Shown here: one piece after another, positions 16,701 through 25,222 of the stretch
How positions within the stretch are numbered: the stretch's first letter is position 1
Layout of the letters: every line of letters begins with the position of its first letter
DNA from: Massilia oculi
Lineage (GTDB): Bacteria > Pseudomonadota > Gammaproteobacteria > Burkholderiales > Burkholderiaceae_D
DNA: 64,000 nt
NCBI RefSeq assembly: GCF_003143515.1
Contig: NZ_CP029343.1
Coordinates: 2,356,001-2,420,000, forward strand
Direction: 5' to 3'
Translations under genes and position numbers: made by a program
The notes under the pieces: generated by a model
Databases searched by the model: none
What the model was told of the DNA's origin: nothing
What the model saw: the letters and a program-made list of their open reading frames with translations, nothing else

Positions 16701-18223
16701 ACGTCCGCGTGTTCAGGGAGGCCGGCGACGCCATCGTCGGCGGCGACACGCCGGTGCCGCTCGGCCTGCGCAAGCTGGAAGCGTCGGCCGAAGTGGTCGG
16801 CAGCGGCCTGCGCGTGAACCTCGATTTCGACGGCGCCCGCACCGGCGTCGCCAGGCTGGAGGCCAATGCCCAGATGCTGAACGGCCGCCTCGAGCGCGAC
16901 AGCCCGCTGCGCATGACGGCCAACGCCGACATCCCGTCGATCGCCTGGCTGGCGTCGCTGGCCGGCCAGCCGGGACTGGAACTCGATGGCGCGCTGCGCC
17001 TGGCCATGACGGGCGGCGGCACCATCGGCTCCCCCATCCTGAACGGCAACCTCGATGGCGACAAGCTGGCCGTGCGCTGGGCCGAACAGGGCGTGCGCCT
17101 GCAGAACGGCGAGTTGCGCGCCCAGCTCGGCGGCGACCAGTTGCGGGTGGGACGCCTGACCTTCCAGGGCCGTCAGGGCAGCGCCGCCGCCAGCGGCTTC
17201 GTGCGCTTCGCCGACGGCGCCCCGACAATGGACCTGCGTCTGAACATGCAGAAGCTTGAAGCCCTATCCCGTCCGGACCGCACCCTGATCCTCAGCGGCC
17301 AGGCTTCGCTGGTGCGCGACGCCAGCCGCTTCGCGCTGGAGGGTAAGTTCCGCGCCGACCGCGCGCTGATCGAGTTCGCGCCGCAAGGCAGGCCGACGAT
17401 CTCGGACGACGTCATCGTGCTGGGCCGTGGCGCCGAGAAAAAGACGCCGACCGCCAGGGAAAAGGAAGTACCGCTCACGGTCGACCTCGCGGCCGACCTG
17501 GGCGACGATTTCCACGTGCGCGCCATGGGCATCGACGCCTACCTGGCCGGCAATGCGCGGGTGCGCATGACGGGCGCCGGCCAGCCGCGCATCAACGGAA
17601 CGATTCGTGCGGTGAACGGCACCTACGCCGCCTATGGCCAGAACCTGTCGATCGAGCGCGCGGTGCTGACCTTCAGCGGCCCCTACGACAATCCATCGCT
17701 CGACATCCTGGCGGTGAGGAAGCGCCCGGAAGGCGAACAGCTGTCGGAAACCAACGTCGAAGCCGGCGTGCAGGTGCGCGGCACCGCGCAGTCGCCCACG
17801 GCGCGCCTGGTGTCGACGCCGAACGTGTCGGACAGCGACAAGCTGTCCTGGCTGGTGCTGGGCCACAGCATGGAAGCGGCCAGCGGCGACCAGAAAGGCG
17901 TGCTGACGGCCGCCGCCAGCGCACTCCTGGGCGGCAGCGGCGGCACCGGCGGCATCCAGTCCAAGATCGCCAACTCGCTGGGCGTGGATGAACTGGGACT
18001 CAAGCAGGGCGCCGGCGGCGGCGATTCGTCGGGCTTGGAAAGCACCGTGGTCACGGTCGGCAAGCGCATCTCGTCGCGCGCCTACCTGAGCTTCGAGCAG
18101 GGCACCAGCACCGCCTCGAGTCTCGTGCGCCTGCGCTACAAGCTCACGCCGCGCATCGCGCTGCAGTTCCAGACCGGGACCAATAGCGCGCTCGACGTGC
18201 TGTATTCCTGGGCCTTCGACTAG
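13754..18223 (+). CDS. tamB: TamB-type translocation and assembly module protein
   Basis: A 1489-residue inner-membrane-anchored periplasm-spanning protein. A single N-terminal helix (about residues 34-55, VAIGVVATGVIVGGALWYL) is followed by a long AsmA-like beta-taco groove. The C-terminal DUF490/TamB domain (about 1130-1489) contains INGTIRAVNGTYAAYGQNL and RGTAQSPTARLVSTPNVSD. It ends in a beta-strand with terminal Phe-Asp that docks on TamA. TamB-family grooves carry lipids between membranes. The length is typical. The stop codon TAG is the first three bases of the inserted MITE-like element, so the native C-terminus may have been a few residues different. Confidence 0.94.
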   Translation: MDTPEDKPVSDAAPAPDQPQAHKTRRWPRRVAIGVVATGVIVGGALWYLGRETTLQMIVQRVADATGGKLTVTGVTGSIYGAMHIERLVWRTDEQIVTAVKIDVDWSPSQILSGGILVDKLWAASVRMQTLKETDEPSVLPTSLAPPFRIEADDARLNRLTMVNIAGAETTIDNIRVRAKGDKRSWVVQDAAASTPWGQVAANATLGAQRPFKIDASGSLTQSKASAGARAAQLQLKVSGDIENATQIDATGQAGRAIGDAHFTISPYAEIPLRALRINGRNLDPGFFNPALPTADLTLAVAGKLDANRNISGSVDIVNTGPEGTIDQQRLPLRAARGQLGGSLDAVRISDVLLDFGAAGKFTGTGGLQREKDEEGIGTARFALQTERFNLREVHSAMKPTAIKGSIAVTNEATRQTLEANLADAGLRLSALATLENNVATLNEARLNAGRGSVTASGSMNLEGDKAFKATASANRFDPSAFGDLPVADINATINAAGALSPEWKVDADFAVRQSRLMNQALSGSGKLSADAKRISGIDATLALGQNKVDLKGAFGGAGDRLDWRLDGRQLAAVRSDLYGALTANGVVSGTMQAPRTTFEVNARDLGWVAAQRKNGSGVLRASGEAWLAGPENARAVEVKASGSTQRFNPAAFGSPLAGNINSTFSGSGRAGADWRGALDFKLTDDSTLANSPLRGHARLTADRRHVSNADVDLRIGPNVIAASGAFGLARDALNWKIDAPQLAALGPEFGGALRGSGVLSGTMDTPSLTATIEGQNLKALGTHNVRSLRASANLGSGRGAADPLVSNVEVLDYASGETRVASVRLQTEGTRGAHVVKLSALAESFDANAEIRGGFNRDTWSGTLAALQNRGRYAMRLQNPVPVTIAGAPGSGMKGLASPERIAFNGAVIALPNGSITVDTLTKDGPRWSSRGHADKVPLTYLAQFSPALADNARGDLTLGAAWSVDMRAPQANGAAPSLAGNVRVFREAGDAIVGGDTPVPLGLRKLEASAEVVGSGLRVNLDFDGARTGVARLEANAQMLNGRLERDSPLRMTANADIPSIAWLASLAGQPGLELDGALRLAMTGGGTIGSPILNGNLDGDKLAVRWAEQGVRLQNGELRAQLGGDQLRVGRLTFQGRQGSAAASGFVRFADGAPTMDLRLNMQKLEALSRPDRTLILSGQASLVRDASRFALEGKFRADRALIEFAPQGRPTISDDVIVLGRGAEKKTPTAREKEVPLTVDLAADLGDDFHVRAMGIDAYLAGNARVRMTGAGQPRINGTIRAVNGTYAAYGQNLSIERAVLTFSGPYDNPSLDILAVRKRPEGEQLSETNVEAGVQVRGTAQSPTARLVSTPNVSDSDKLSWLVLGHSMEAASGDQKGVLTAAASALLGGSGGTGGIQSKIANSLGVDELGLKQGAGGGDSSGLESTVVTVGKRISSRAYLSFEQGTSTASSLVRLRYKLTPRIALQFQTGTNSALDVLYSWAFD

Positions 18224-18378
18224 AGCCTATACCGGTAGGTGGGGGAAGCTCATGAGGATGCATGGCTGGTGTGGGCAAGGCGCGAGGAGGCCGCATGGCG
18301 AGCCATGCAACGACGAGCAACGCAGCACACGCCTGCCAGGCGCCTCAGGAGCGACTCCCACTACCGGGATAGGCTCTA
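18221..18378. mobile_element. MITE-like 158-bp element with 22-bp terminal inverted repeats
   Basis: The left end begins TAGAGCCTATACCGGTAGG (18221-18239). The right end (18357-18378) is its reverse complement apart from one substitution and one single-base indel. Between them lies a perfect internal hairpin GCATGGC-GA-GCCATGC (18293-18308) and no coding capacity. It resembles a non-autonomous miniature transposon or large REP unit. It supplies the tamB stop codon on one side and ends 2 bases before the TTG start of the next gene, where it probably carries that gene's ribosome-binding region. Confidence 0.6.
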
Positions 18379-18380
18379 AG

Positions 18381-19397
18381 TTGAGAGCGGCCGCCTGCCT
18401 CGTCCCCGCGCTGCTGGCGCTCGCCTGCCCCGCCACGGCGCAAGACCATGGCGACCTGCTGCAGGCGCCCGAGCGGATCGACTGGGAGGCCGGCGGCTTG
18501 TACGAGGGCCGCCTCCCGGACGGCACACCGTTCCAGGTGGCGCTGGCCTACCCGGCGCCTGATGGACTGCCGGGCGAGGCGGCGAAGATCATGGACAGCG
18601 CCTACTGGTTTCCGCGCGACTACACCGGCAAGGCCCGTACCCTGTCGGTGCTGGAGGCGCCGCCGGGCGCACTGGAACTGGCGCCCCTGCTCGACTCCGG
18701 GGCCCAGGGGCCGGAGCGGTTCGCGGTCAATCTCGACGCCGACCGGCGCGGCGGCAAGGGCAGCTGGCGCCAGGCTGAGGACACGCAAGCCCGGTCGTTC
18801 TCCTTGAAGCGCATCGTGACGTACCGCGCGGTCGCCCTCACCCGGCCGTCGCCGGAAGCGCAGGTCGAGGGATCGGACAAGCCATTCGTGTTTTCGGCGC
18901 TGTTCCCGGTGTTCGGGGACGAGGCGCTGGACGCCTGGGTGCGCGAGATGGCCGGCCGCTGCGACGCCGACCTCGAATGCATGAACGAGATCCTGGTGCG
19001 CTGGCATTCGAAGGGCCAGCTGTCGCTCGACGCCAGCACCTGGACATACGGTTTCGGCGCCGCCCACGGCAACTACCGCTCTTCGATGCGCCACTATGCG
19101 CTTGGCGGAGGCAAGGCCGTGCATACCCGCTTCACGGGTTTCGTCGACGCCGGTACGGCTTGCCGCGAGAAGGTCTCCGCCACGCTCGTCGGCAAGCTGG
19201 CCGCGCAAGGCCTGTCGTGGGCCGAGCAAGGCGCGCTGCACCTGTTCAAGGAACCGAAATTCATCCCGACGCCCGCCGGCATCGAATTCCATTGGGACCC
19301 ATATGAAGTGGGCAGCTACGCCCAGGGGAGCCCGAGCGTGTTCCTGACGCGCGACGAGCTGGAAGGCTGCGCCAGGAACCTGCCGCGCTACGATTGA
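18381..19397 (+). CDS. Secreted protein with DUF3298/RsiV-like C-terminal domain
   Basis: A 338-residue protein starting at TTG 18381, chosen because it directly opens a signal peptide (LRAAACLVPALLALACPATA, cut before QDHG); upstream in-frame starts lie inside the inserted repeat. The N-terminal domain (about 25-150) is unassigned. The C-terminal part contains the DUF3298 hallmark FHWDPYEVGSYAQGSPSVFL near the end, preceded by a beta-rich section. Related domains occur in RsiV-type anti-sigma factors and in secreted lysozyme-binding or lipoprotein-like proteins. Four cysteines in the mature part suggest disulphides in the periplasm. The substrate or partner is unknown. Confidence 0.7.
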   Translation: MRAAACLVPALLALACPATAQDHGDLLQAPERIDWEAGGLYEGRLPDGTPFQVALAYPAPDGLPGEAAKIMDSAYWFPRDYTGKARTLSVLEAPPGALELAPLLDSGAQGPERFAVNLDADRRGGKGSWRQAEDTQARSFSLKRIVTYRAVALTRPSPEAQVEGSDKPFVFSALFPVFGDEALDAWVREMAGRCDADLECMNEILVRWHSKGQLSLDASTWTYGFGAAHGNYRSSMRHYALGGGKAVHTRFTGFVDAGTACREKVSATLVGKLAAQGLSWAEQGALHLFKEPKFIPTPAGIEFHWDPYEVGSYAQGSPSVFLTRDELEGCARNLPRYD

Positions 19398-19882
19398 AGC
19401 AGGCCGCGAGCGTCGGACCCCACGTCGCGCAGCAGGCGGCCCAGGAAGTAGCCATTGAAGACGCCGAACATGGCGCAGACACTTGCAGCCACCTGGCCCG
19501 CCAGGTCCGGACGCACGGCCAGCAGTACCGAGGTCGCGTACTTGACCGCGAAGATCGACAGCATCAGCACCAGTGGCATCACGCTACCGGCCACGCGCAC
19601 CCGGCCAGGTGCGCTGCCGGCCGAGACGCGCACGCGGCCGAAGCGCCAGGCCAGCAGCGCCGCCGCCGCGAACGCCGTCATCCATGCCGACAGCGCGGTC
19701 GCGTCCAAGCCGAACTTGCGCGCGATATCGTGCAGGGACAGGATGAGCATCACCAGCGGCAGCACGAACATGCGGGGCATGGCGATCTCGCGCTCGCGCA
19801 GTTCGGAGACGCCGCGCCAGACGAGGAAGGCGAGGATGGCCCAGACGTAGACAGGTGTGTGGCTCAGGATCTGGATCGGCAT
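19388..19882 (-). CDS. Multi-pass inner-membrane protein (DUF6622-like)
   Basis: A 164-residue hydrophobic protein with about five membrane helices, starting MPIQILSHTPVYVWAILAFL. Later segments include MFVLPLVMLILSLHDIARKF and a C-terminal stretch ending GYFLGRLLRDVG. The ILSHTPxxVWxIL opening and an early WRG/RERE loop recall the DUF6622 family, from memory only. GGAG lies upstream of the ATG. The 3' end overlaps the convergent DUF3298 gene by 10 bases. No function is known. Confidence 0.72.
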   Translation of the reverse strand: MPIQILSHTPVYVWAILAFLVWRGVSELREREIAMPRMFVLPLVMLILSLHDIARKFGLDATALSAWMTAFAAAALLAWRFGRVRVSAGSAPGRVRVAGSVMPLVLMLSIFAVKYATSVLLAVRPDLAGQVAASVCAMFGVFNGYFLGRLLRDVGSDARGLLQS

Positions 19883-20027
19883 GGCGGGCTCCGGCAGGTG
19901 GTTGGAAGTGACGCCAGTATGTCGGCCCGCCGCCCGGGGCGCGCCATCATGCGACGAAGCGCCGCCGCCGCAGCGCGAAACGCACGTGCGCGGCGCGAAA
20001 TTCGCCGCCGCCGGGTAGAATCCGCGC

Positions 20028-20327
20028 ATGCCGCGCAAAACTCCCATCTTCCCAGGCCCACGCACCGCACGCGGCGCCGTGCTGGCCGTCCTGCTGTCGG
20101 GCGCCGACCAGGCCGGCGCCGAGCCGCTGCGCGGCCGCGTGACCCTGGCCGCCATCGTCCGCGCCCTCAAACGCAAGTACCACTGGCCGATCGAGACCAC
20201 GAGCTTCCCGTCCAATGCCGCCGACGGCCGCGCCACCTGGGCCACGGTCTACAGCCTGCCGCAGGACGTCATCGACGCGGCGCTGGACGCAAAGGGCCGC
20301 GACTGGCTCAAAAGTACGAATCCATGA
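20028..20327 (+). CDS. Small hypothetical protein, possibly DNA-binding
   Basis: A 99-residue protein with a hydrophobic N-terminal third (GAVLAVLLSGADQAGAEPL). A basic helix follows (RVTLAAIVRALKRKYHWPIE), then DGRATWATVYSLPQDVI. The middle has the feel of a helix-turn-helix or winged helix preceding LysR, but no family is recognised. It starts 145 bases from the divergent membrane protein and ends 50 bases before the LysR gene. High-GC codon bias and the open frame support it; the Shine-Dalgarno is weak. Confidence 0.5.
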   Translation: MPRKTPIFPGPRTARGAVLAVLLSGADQAGAEPLRGRVTLAAIVRALKRKYHWPIETTSFPSNAADGRATWATVYSLPQDVIDAALDAKGRDWLKSTNP

Positions 20328-20353
20328 AAAATAATCATTGATGCACGGCCTGT

Positions 20354-20374
20354 TTGATGTTCCTGTATCATCAA
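20354..20374. promoter_or_regulatory. Inverted repeat at the LysR gene start (candidate LysR box)
   Basis: TTGATG (20354-20359) and CATCAA (20369-20374) are separated by nine bases, a dyad of the T-N11-A kind, and end four bases before the chosen ATG of the LysR gene. A further ATTGATG lies at about 20337. The position suits autoregulation. Confidence 0.35.
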
Positions 20375-20377
20375 TCA

Positions 20378-21271
20378 ATGGCCCGTGACAACATCAACGA
20401 TATCCTCGTCTTTCTCGCCGTCGCCCGCGAGCGCAGCTTCACGCGCGCTGCGGCGAAACTCGGCATGACCCAGTCGGCGCTCAGCCACATCGTGCGTTCG
20501 CTGGAAGCGCGCCTGGGCGTGCGCCTGCTCACGCGCACCACCCGCAGCGTCTCGCCGACCGAGGCCGGCGAGCGCCTGATGCAGAACGTGGGCCCGCGGC
20601 TGGAAGAGATCGAAGCCGAGATCACGGCCGTCAGCGACCTGGGCGACAAGCCGGCCGGCACCATCCGCATCACCGCGATCGACCACGTGATCGACACGAT
20701 CCTGTGGCCGCGCATCGCGCCGCTGCTGCCGCAATACCCCGACCTGCACGTCGAGATCAGCTCCGACTACCGCCTGATCGACATCGCCGCCGAGCGCTAC
20801 GACATCGGCGTGCGCCATGGCGACCAGCTCGAGAAGGACATGATCGGCGTGCGCCTGACGAACGAGGTGCCGATGCGGATCGTCGGCGCACCCGCCTATT
20901 TCGCGCGGCGGCCAAGGCCGACCTCGCTGCAGGAGCTCATGAAGCACAACTGCATCACCCTGCGCCTGCCCAGCAGCGGCGGGCTGTATGCGTGGGAGCT
21001 GGCGCACGAAGGCCAGCCGCTGGAGGCGCGCGTGCGCGGGCAGTCGGTGTTTACCAACGTCTACCACATGCTGGACGCCGCATTGCACGGCGTCGGACTG
21101 GCCTTCCTGCCCGAGAGCCTGGTCGGCCCGCATCTGCAGGCCGGGCGGCTGGTCAGCGTGATGGAAGACTGGTGCTTCCCCTTCGAACCCCTGCACGCCT
21201 TCTACCCCAGCCGCCGCCATTCCTCGCGCGCGCTGATGCTGGTGATCGACGCCATCCGCTTCAAGGAGTGA
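20378..21271 (+). CDS. LysR-family transcriptional regulator
   Basis: A 297-residue regulator. The N-terminal winged helix-turn-helix (about residues 4-62) shows FLAVARERSFTRAAAKLGM and TQSALSHIVRSLEARLGV. The periplasmic-binding-like effector domain follows (about 90-295). Starting at the second in-frame ATG places the HTH at the standard distance; a start at 20354 would add eight residues. It is convergent with the adjacent paoABC operon, not divergent, so whether it controls that operon is open. LysR proteins of this subgroup (with the stretch DYRLIDIAAERYDIGVRHG) often regulate dehydrogenases or oxidoreductases nearby. Confidence 0.92.
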   Translation: MARDNINDILVFLAVARERSFTRAAAKLGMTQSALSHIVRSLEARLGVRLLTRTTRSVSPTEAGERLMQNVGPRLEEIEAEITAVSDLGDKPAGTIRITAIDHVIDTILWPRIAPLLPQYPDLHVEISSDYRLIDIAAERYDIGVRHGDQLEKDMIGVRLTNEVPMRIVGAPAYFARRPRPTSLQELMKHNCITLRLPSSGGLYAWELAHEGQPLEARVRGQSVFTNVYHMLDAALHGVGLAFLPESLVGPHLQAGRLVSVMEDWCFPFEPLHAFYPSRRHSSRALMLVIDAIRFKE

Positions 21272-21289
21272 AGCGGACGGCGCCCGTGG

Positions 21290-23488
21290 TTACGCCAGCG
21301 CCGGCATCTTCGCCAGCATCTTGTCGAGCGTGACCGGATAGTCGCGCACGCGCACGCCGGTGGCGTTGTAGATCGCGTTCGCCACCGCCGCGCCGACGCC
21401 GCACAGGCCCAGTTCACCGACGCCCTTGGCCTTCATCGGCGACGTAGCAGGGTCGGTCTCGTCGATGAAGATCACCTCCTGGTGCGGGATGTCGGCGTGC
21501 ACCGGCACCTCGTAGCCGGCCAGGTCGTGGTTGACGAAGAAGCCGTGGCGCTTGTCGACCGCCAGGTGCTCCATCAGCGCGCCGCCCACGCCCATCGTCA
21601 TCGCGCCGATCACCTGGCTGCGCGCCGATTTCGGGTTGAGGATGCGGCCCGCCGCGCACACCGACAGCATGCGCCGCACGCGCACCTCTGCCGTGGCGAC
21701 GTCCACCGCGACTTCGACGAAGTGGGCGCCGAAGGTCGACTGCTGCATCTTCTTTTCCAGGTCGCCGTATTCCATCGTGTCCTCGGCCACGATGGCGCCG
21801 CCCCTGGCCACCTCGGTCAGCGGTACCGAGCGCGTGCCGACGCGCACCGCGCCATCGAGAAATTCGGCCTTGGCCGCATCCAGCCCCGCCTTCTGCGCGA
21901 TCTGCTCGCGCAGCTTGACGCAGGCCGCGTAGACGCCGGCGGTGGAACTGTTGGCGCCCCACTGGCCGCCCGAACCGGCCGACACCGGATAGTCCGAGTC
22001 GCCCAGGCGCACGTTGACGCGCTCGACCGGCAGTCCCAGCATCTCGGCCGCGGTCTGGGCGATGATGGTGTAGCTGCCGGTGCCGATGTCGGTCATGTCG
22101 GTTTCGACCGTCACCTTGCCGTCGCTCTCCAGGCGCACGCGCGCGGCGGACTTCATGTTCATATTGTTGCGGAAGGCCGAGGCCATGCCCATGCCAACCA
22201 GCCACTGGCCCTCGCGCACCTGGCCTGGCTGGGCCTTGCGCTTGTCCCAACCGAAGCGTTCGGCGCCCTGGCGCAGGCACTGCACGTAGCGGCGCTGCGA
22301 GAACTTGCGGCCGGCTTTTTCGGGGTCGACCGTGGTGTCGTTGACGATGCGGAAGGTGACCGGGTCCATCCTGAGCTTCTCGGCCATCTCGTCCATCGCT
22401 ACCTCGAGCGCCATCAGGCCCGGCGCCTCGCCCGGCGCGCGCATCGCATTCCCCTCGGGCAGGTCGAGCGTGGCCAGTTGCAGGCGGGTCAGGCGGTTGC
22501 CGCCCGCGTACAGCAGGCGGGTTTGCTGGACCGCGGTTTCCGGCTGGCCGCCCGGCAGGTCGCCCGACCAGCTTTCGTGGGCGATCGCGTTGATGCGGCC
22601 TTCGCGCGTGGCGCCGATGCGGATGCGCTGGATCGTGGCCGGACGGTGGGTGGTGTTGTTGATCATCAGCGCGCGCTGCAGCGCGACCTTGACCGGCCGC
22701 CTGGCCGCGCGGGCGCCGAGCGCCGCCAGCACCGCCTCGGCGCGCAGGAACAGCTTGCCGCCGAAGCCGCCGCCGATATAGGGCGAGACCAGGCGCACGT
22801 TCTGCGCCGGCACGCCGAGCGTCCTGGCCAGGTCCTGCTTGCCCCAGTCGATCATCTGGTTCGACGTCCAGACGGTGACCTTGTCGCCATCCCACGAGGC
22901 GATCGAGGCATGCGGCTCCATCATCGCGTGCGACTGGTCGGGCGTGGTGTAGGTGGCGTCGAGCTTGACCGGCGCGCCCGCGAAGGCGCCGTCGAAATCG
23001 CCGACCTTCGACTCGGCGTCGCCGGTCTTGGGCGTGACCGCCGCGTTCATTGCAGCGGCCAGGTCATAGGAACCGTTCGCCTTCGCGTACTCGACCTTCA
23101 CCAGCGAGGCCGCCGCGCGCGCCTGCTCGAAGGTCTCGGCCACGACGACGCCGACCGCCTGGTGGTAATGCTGCACTTCCGGGCCGGCCAGCAGGTGGGC
23201 GGTATTGAAGTTGCCCTTGCCCAGCTTGCCGGCGTTCTCATGGGTGACGACGGCGATCACGCCCGGCGCGCGGCGCGCGGCCGTCGTGTCGATCGAGACA
23301 ATGCGGCCCTTGGCGATCGCCGCGCCGATCACGTAGCCGTAGGCGGCATTCGGCGCCGCCGCATGCTGCTCGTAGGCGTAAGGCGCGGAGCCGGTGGTCT
23401 TGAGCGGACCGTCGATGCGGTCGAGCGGCTTGCCGACGACCTTCATCTGGTCGATCGGATTGGTGGTTTCTGGTTTGGTAAATTTCAT
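21290..23488 (-). CDS. paoC: Aldehyde oxidoreductase, molybdenum-binding subunit (first copy)
   Basis: The large subunit of a periplasmic PaoABC-type enzyme that oxidises aromatic and other aldehydes to acids. It has 732 residues, the size of E. coli PaoC. Xanthine-oxidase family blocks include the molybdopterin stretch SPYIGGGFGGK and the GSGGQWG loop. The base-catalyst Glu692 lies in KAKGVGELGLCGVGAAVANAIYNATGVRVRDYP. No signal peptide is present; these subunits are exported with the Tat-signal-bearing PaoA. The start at MKFTKPETTN follows the paoB stop by 17 bases. Unusually, no paoD/xdhC-type cofactor-insertion gene follows in the operon. Confidence 0.93.
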   Translation of the reverse strand: MKFTKPETTNPIDQMKVVGKPLDRIDGPLKTTGSAPYAYEQHAAAPNAAYGYVIGAAIAKGRIVSIDTTAARRAPGVIAVVTHENAGKLGKGNFNTAHLLAGPEVQHYHQAVGVVVAETFEQARAAASLVKVEYAKANGSYDLAAAMNAAVTPKTGDAESKVGDFDGAFAGAPVKLDATYTTPDQSHAMMEPHASIASWDGDKVTVWTSNQMIDWGKQDLARTLGVPAQNVRLVSPYIGGGFGGKLFLRAEAVLAALGARAARRPVKVALQRALMINNTTHRPATIQRIRIGATREGRINAIAHESWSGDLPGGQPETAVQQTRLLYAGGNRLTRLQLATLDLPEGNAMRAPGEAPGLMALEVAMDEMAEKLRMDPVTFRIVNDTTVDPEKAGRKFSQRRYVQCLRQGAERFGWDKRKAQPGQVREGQWLVGMGMASAFRNNMNMKSAARVRLESDGKVTVETDMTDIGTGSYTIIAQTAAEMLGLPVERVNVRLGDSDYPVSAGSGGQWGANSSTAGVYAACVKLREQIAQKAGLDAAKAEFLDGAVRVGTRSVPLTEVARGGAIVAEDTMEYGDLEKKMQQSTFGAHFVEVAVDVATAEVRVRRMLSVCAAGRILNPKSARSQVIGAMTMGVGGALMEHLAVDKRHGFFVNHDLAGYEVPVHADIPHQEVIFIDETDPATSPMKAKGVGELGLCGVGAAVANAIYNATGVRVRDYPVTLDKMLAKMPALA

Positions 23489-23505
23489 GGTCTCAAGCCT
23501 TTCAT

Positions 23506-24459
23506 TCAGCTCGCGCGCTCTTGCGCCAGGATGGCGTCGAGCGTGCGCTCGACGAGCAGGATCTTGAATGCGTTGTCGTCTGTGGTGCGGGCGCCGGCCA
23601 GCAGTTGCGCGGTGGTGGCCTTGCCGCCGCGCGGCAGCTGGCTTTCCGCCGCCGGTACGCGCCACGGCCGGTGCGCCACGCCGCCCACGGCCACGCGGCC
23701 GCTGCCGTCCGGCTGCACCACGGCCGCCACCGAAACCAGGGCGAAAGCGTAAGAGGCGCGGTCGCGCACCTTGCGGTAATAGTGCTTGCCGCCCAGCGGC
23801 TTGGGCAAGGTCACCGCCGTGATCAATTCACCGGGCATCAAGCTGTGCTCGATGTGCGGCGTATCGCCAGGCAGGCGATAAAAGTCGGCGATCGGGATCG
23901 TGCGCGCGCTGCCGTCGGGACGCACGGTCTCCACGCCGACGTCCAGCAGTTGCATGGCCACCGCCATATCGCTCGGGTGCGTCGCGATGCAGGCGGAGCT
24001 ACCGCCCACGATCGCATGGCCGCGCGTGTGGCCGCCGATGGCCGAGCAGCCGCTGCCGGGCACGCGCTTGTTGCACGCCATATTGGTGTCGTAGAAGTAG
24101 GGACAGCGGGTGCGCTGCAGCAGGTTGCCGGCGGTGGTCGCCTTGTTGCGCAGCTGGGTCGAGGCGCCGGCCAGCAGCGCGCGCGACAGCACGGCGTAAT
24201 CCTTGCGCACGCGCGCGTCGGCCGCCAGGTCGGTGTTGCGCACCAGCGCGCCGATGCGCAGGCCGCCCTCCTTCGTCGGCTCGATCTTGTCGAGCGCCAG
24301 GCCATTCACGTCGATCAGGTGGGCCGGGGTTTCGATCTCGAGCTTCATCAGGTCGAGCAGGTTGGTGCCGCCAGCGATGAAACGCGCGTTGGGGGTCCTG
24401 GCGGCGGCCGCCGCCGCCTCGGCCGGGGTCGCGGCCTTCTGGTAACTGAATGCCTTCAT
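23506..24459 (-). CDS. paoB: Aldehyde oxidoreductase, FAD-binding subunit (first copy)
   Basis: A 317-residue flavin subunit that passes electrons from the iron-sulphur subunit to FAD. The FAD motif [15 protein letters not shown] is at about residues 25-39 and [20 protein letters not shown] at about 103-122. The cysteine cluster around [15 protein letters not shown] and [11 protein letters not shown] is the extra [4Fe-4S] insertion that marks PaoB-type proteins rather than xanthine dehydrogenases. Its ATG overlaps the paoA stop (ATGA), so translation is coupled. Confidence 0.93.
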   Translation of the reverse strand: MKAFSYQKAATPAEAAAAAARTPNARFIAGGTNLLDLMKLEIETPAHLIDVNGLALDKIEPTKEGGLRIGALVRNTDLAADARVRKDYAVLSRALLAGASTQLRNKATTAGNLLQRTRCPYFYDTNMACNKRVPGSGCSAIGGHTRGHAIVGGSSACIATHPSDMAVAMQLLDVGVETVRPDGSARTIPIADFYRLPGDTPHIEHSLMPGELITAVTLPKPLGGKHYYRKVRDRASYAFALVSVAAVVQPDGSGRVAVGGVAHRPWRVPAAESQLPRGGKATTAQLLAGARTTDDNAFKILLVERTLDAILAQERAS

Positions 24460-25112
24460 GCCTTAACTCCTCCGACTTCCTTGATCGCGTCGATGATGTT
24501 CGAATAGGCGCCGCAGCGGCAGATATTGCCGCTCATGCGCTCGCGGATCTCGTCGACGGACAGCAGCGGCTTGGCGTTCAGGTCGCCGGTCACGTGGCTC
24601 GGGATACCCTGGCGGATCTCGTCGATCACCGCCACGGCCGAACAGATCTGCCCCGGGGTACAGTAGCCGCACTGGAAGCCGTCGTGCTTGACGAACGCCG
24701 CCTGCATCGGGTGCAGCTTGTCGGGCGTGCCCATGCCTTCGATGGTGGTGATCTCGGCGCCGTCGTGCATGATCGCGAGGCTCAGGCAGGAATTGATGCG
24801 GCGGCCGTCGACCAGCACCGTGCAGGCGCCGCACTGGCCCTGGTCGCAGCCCTTCTTGGTGCCGGTCAGGTGCAGGTTTTCGCGCAATGCGTCGAGCAAG
24901 GTGGTGCGGGTGTCCAGCGTGAGTTCGCGCGGCTGGCCGTTCACGCGCAGGGTGACCTTGCTGGTCACCGGCGCCGGCGTCCGGGCCGCGGCGGCGTCGC
25001 CCTGGCCCGCGGCCTGGGCGCCGGCCAGCGGCAAGGCCGCCGCCGTCGCGCCGAGCGCGCCGCCGATCAGGACACCGCGGCGGGTCTGGTTGATGTTGGT
25101 GGAGTCGTCCAT
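24456..25112 (-). CDS. paoA: Aldehyde oxidoreductase, 2Fe-2S subunit with Tat signal (first copy)
   Basis: A 218-residue iron-sulphur subunit. The Tat signal [19 protein letters not shown] is at about residues 11-30. The plant-type ferredoxin domain has [21 protein letters not shown]. The second [2Fe-2S] domain has [13 protein letters not shown] and [11 protein letters not shown]. It carries the assembled heterotrimer to the periplasm. It is first in the operon. One copy of the 26-bp repeated regulatory element lies 85 bases upstream of its start. Confidence 0.94.
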   Translation of the reverse strand: MDDSTNINQTRRGVLIGGALGATAAALPLAGAQAAGQGDAAAARTPAPVTSKVTLRVNGQPRELTLDTRTTLLDALRENLHLTGTKKGCDQGQCGACTVLVDGRRINSCLSLAIMHDGAEITTIEGMGTPDKLHPMQAAFVKHDGFQCGYCTPGQICSAVAVIDEIRQGIPSHVTGDLNAKPLLSVDEIRERMSGNICRCGAYSNIIDAIKEVGGVKA

Positions 25113-25196
25113 CAGGTGTGCTTCCTTCTGTCAGCGGTTAATTAATCCAGTTGATGTTACGGCAAGCCCTTCCTGCGATTCATGAAGAACGCGGCA

Positions 25197-25222
25197 TAGG
25201 CTTATGTCCCCGGCTCATGAAT
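25197..25222 (-). promoter_or_regulatory. 26-bp asymmetric regulatory element, copy 1 (upstream of paoA)
   Basis: Plus-strand sequence TAGGCTTATG, eight variable bases, then TCATGAAT. Both conserved halves are identical in the copy at 27663-27688 and nearly so at 28257-28282. All three have the same orientation relative to the gene they precede. Here the element overlaps the last codons of the MFS gene and lies 85 bases upstream of the paoA ATG. Confidence 0.6.
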
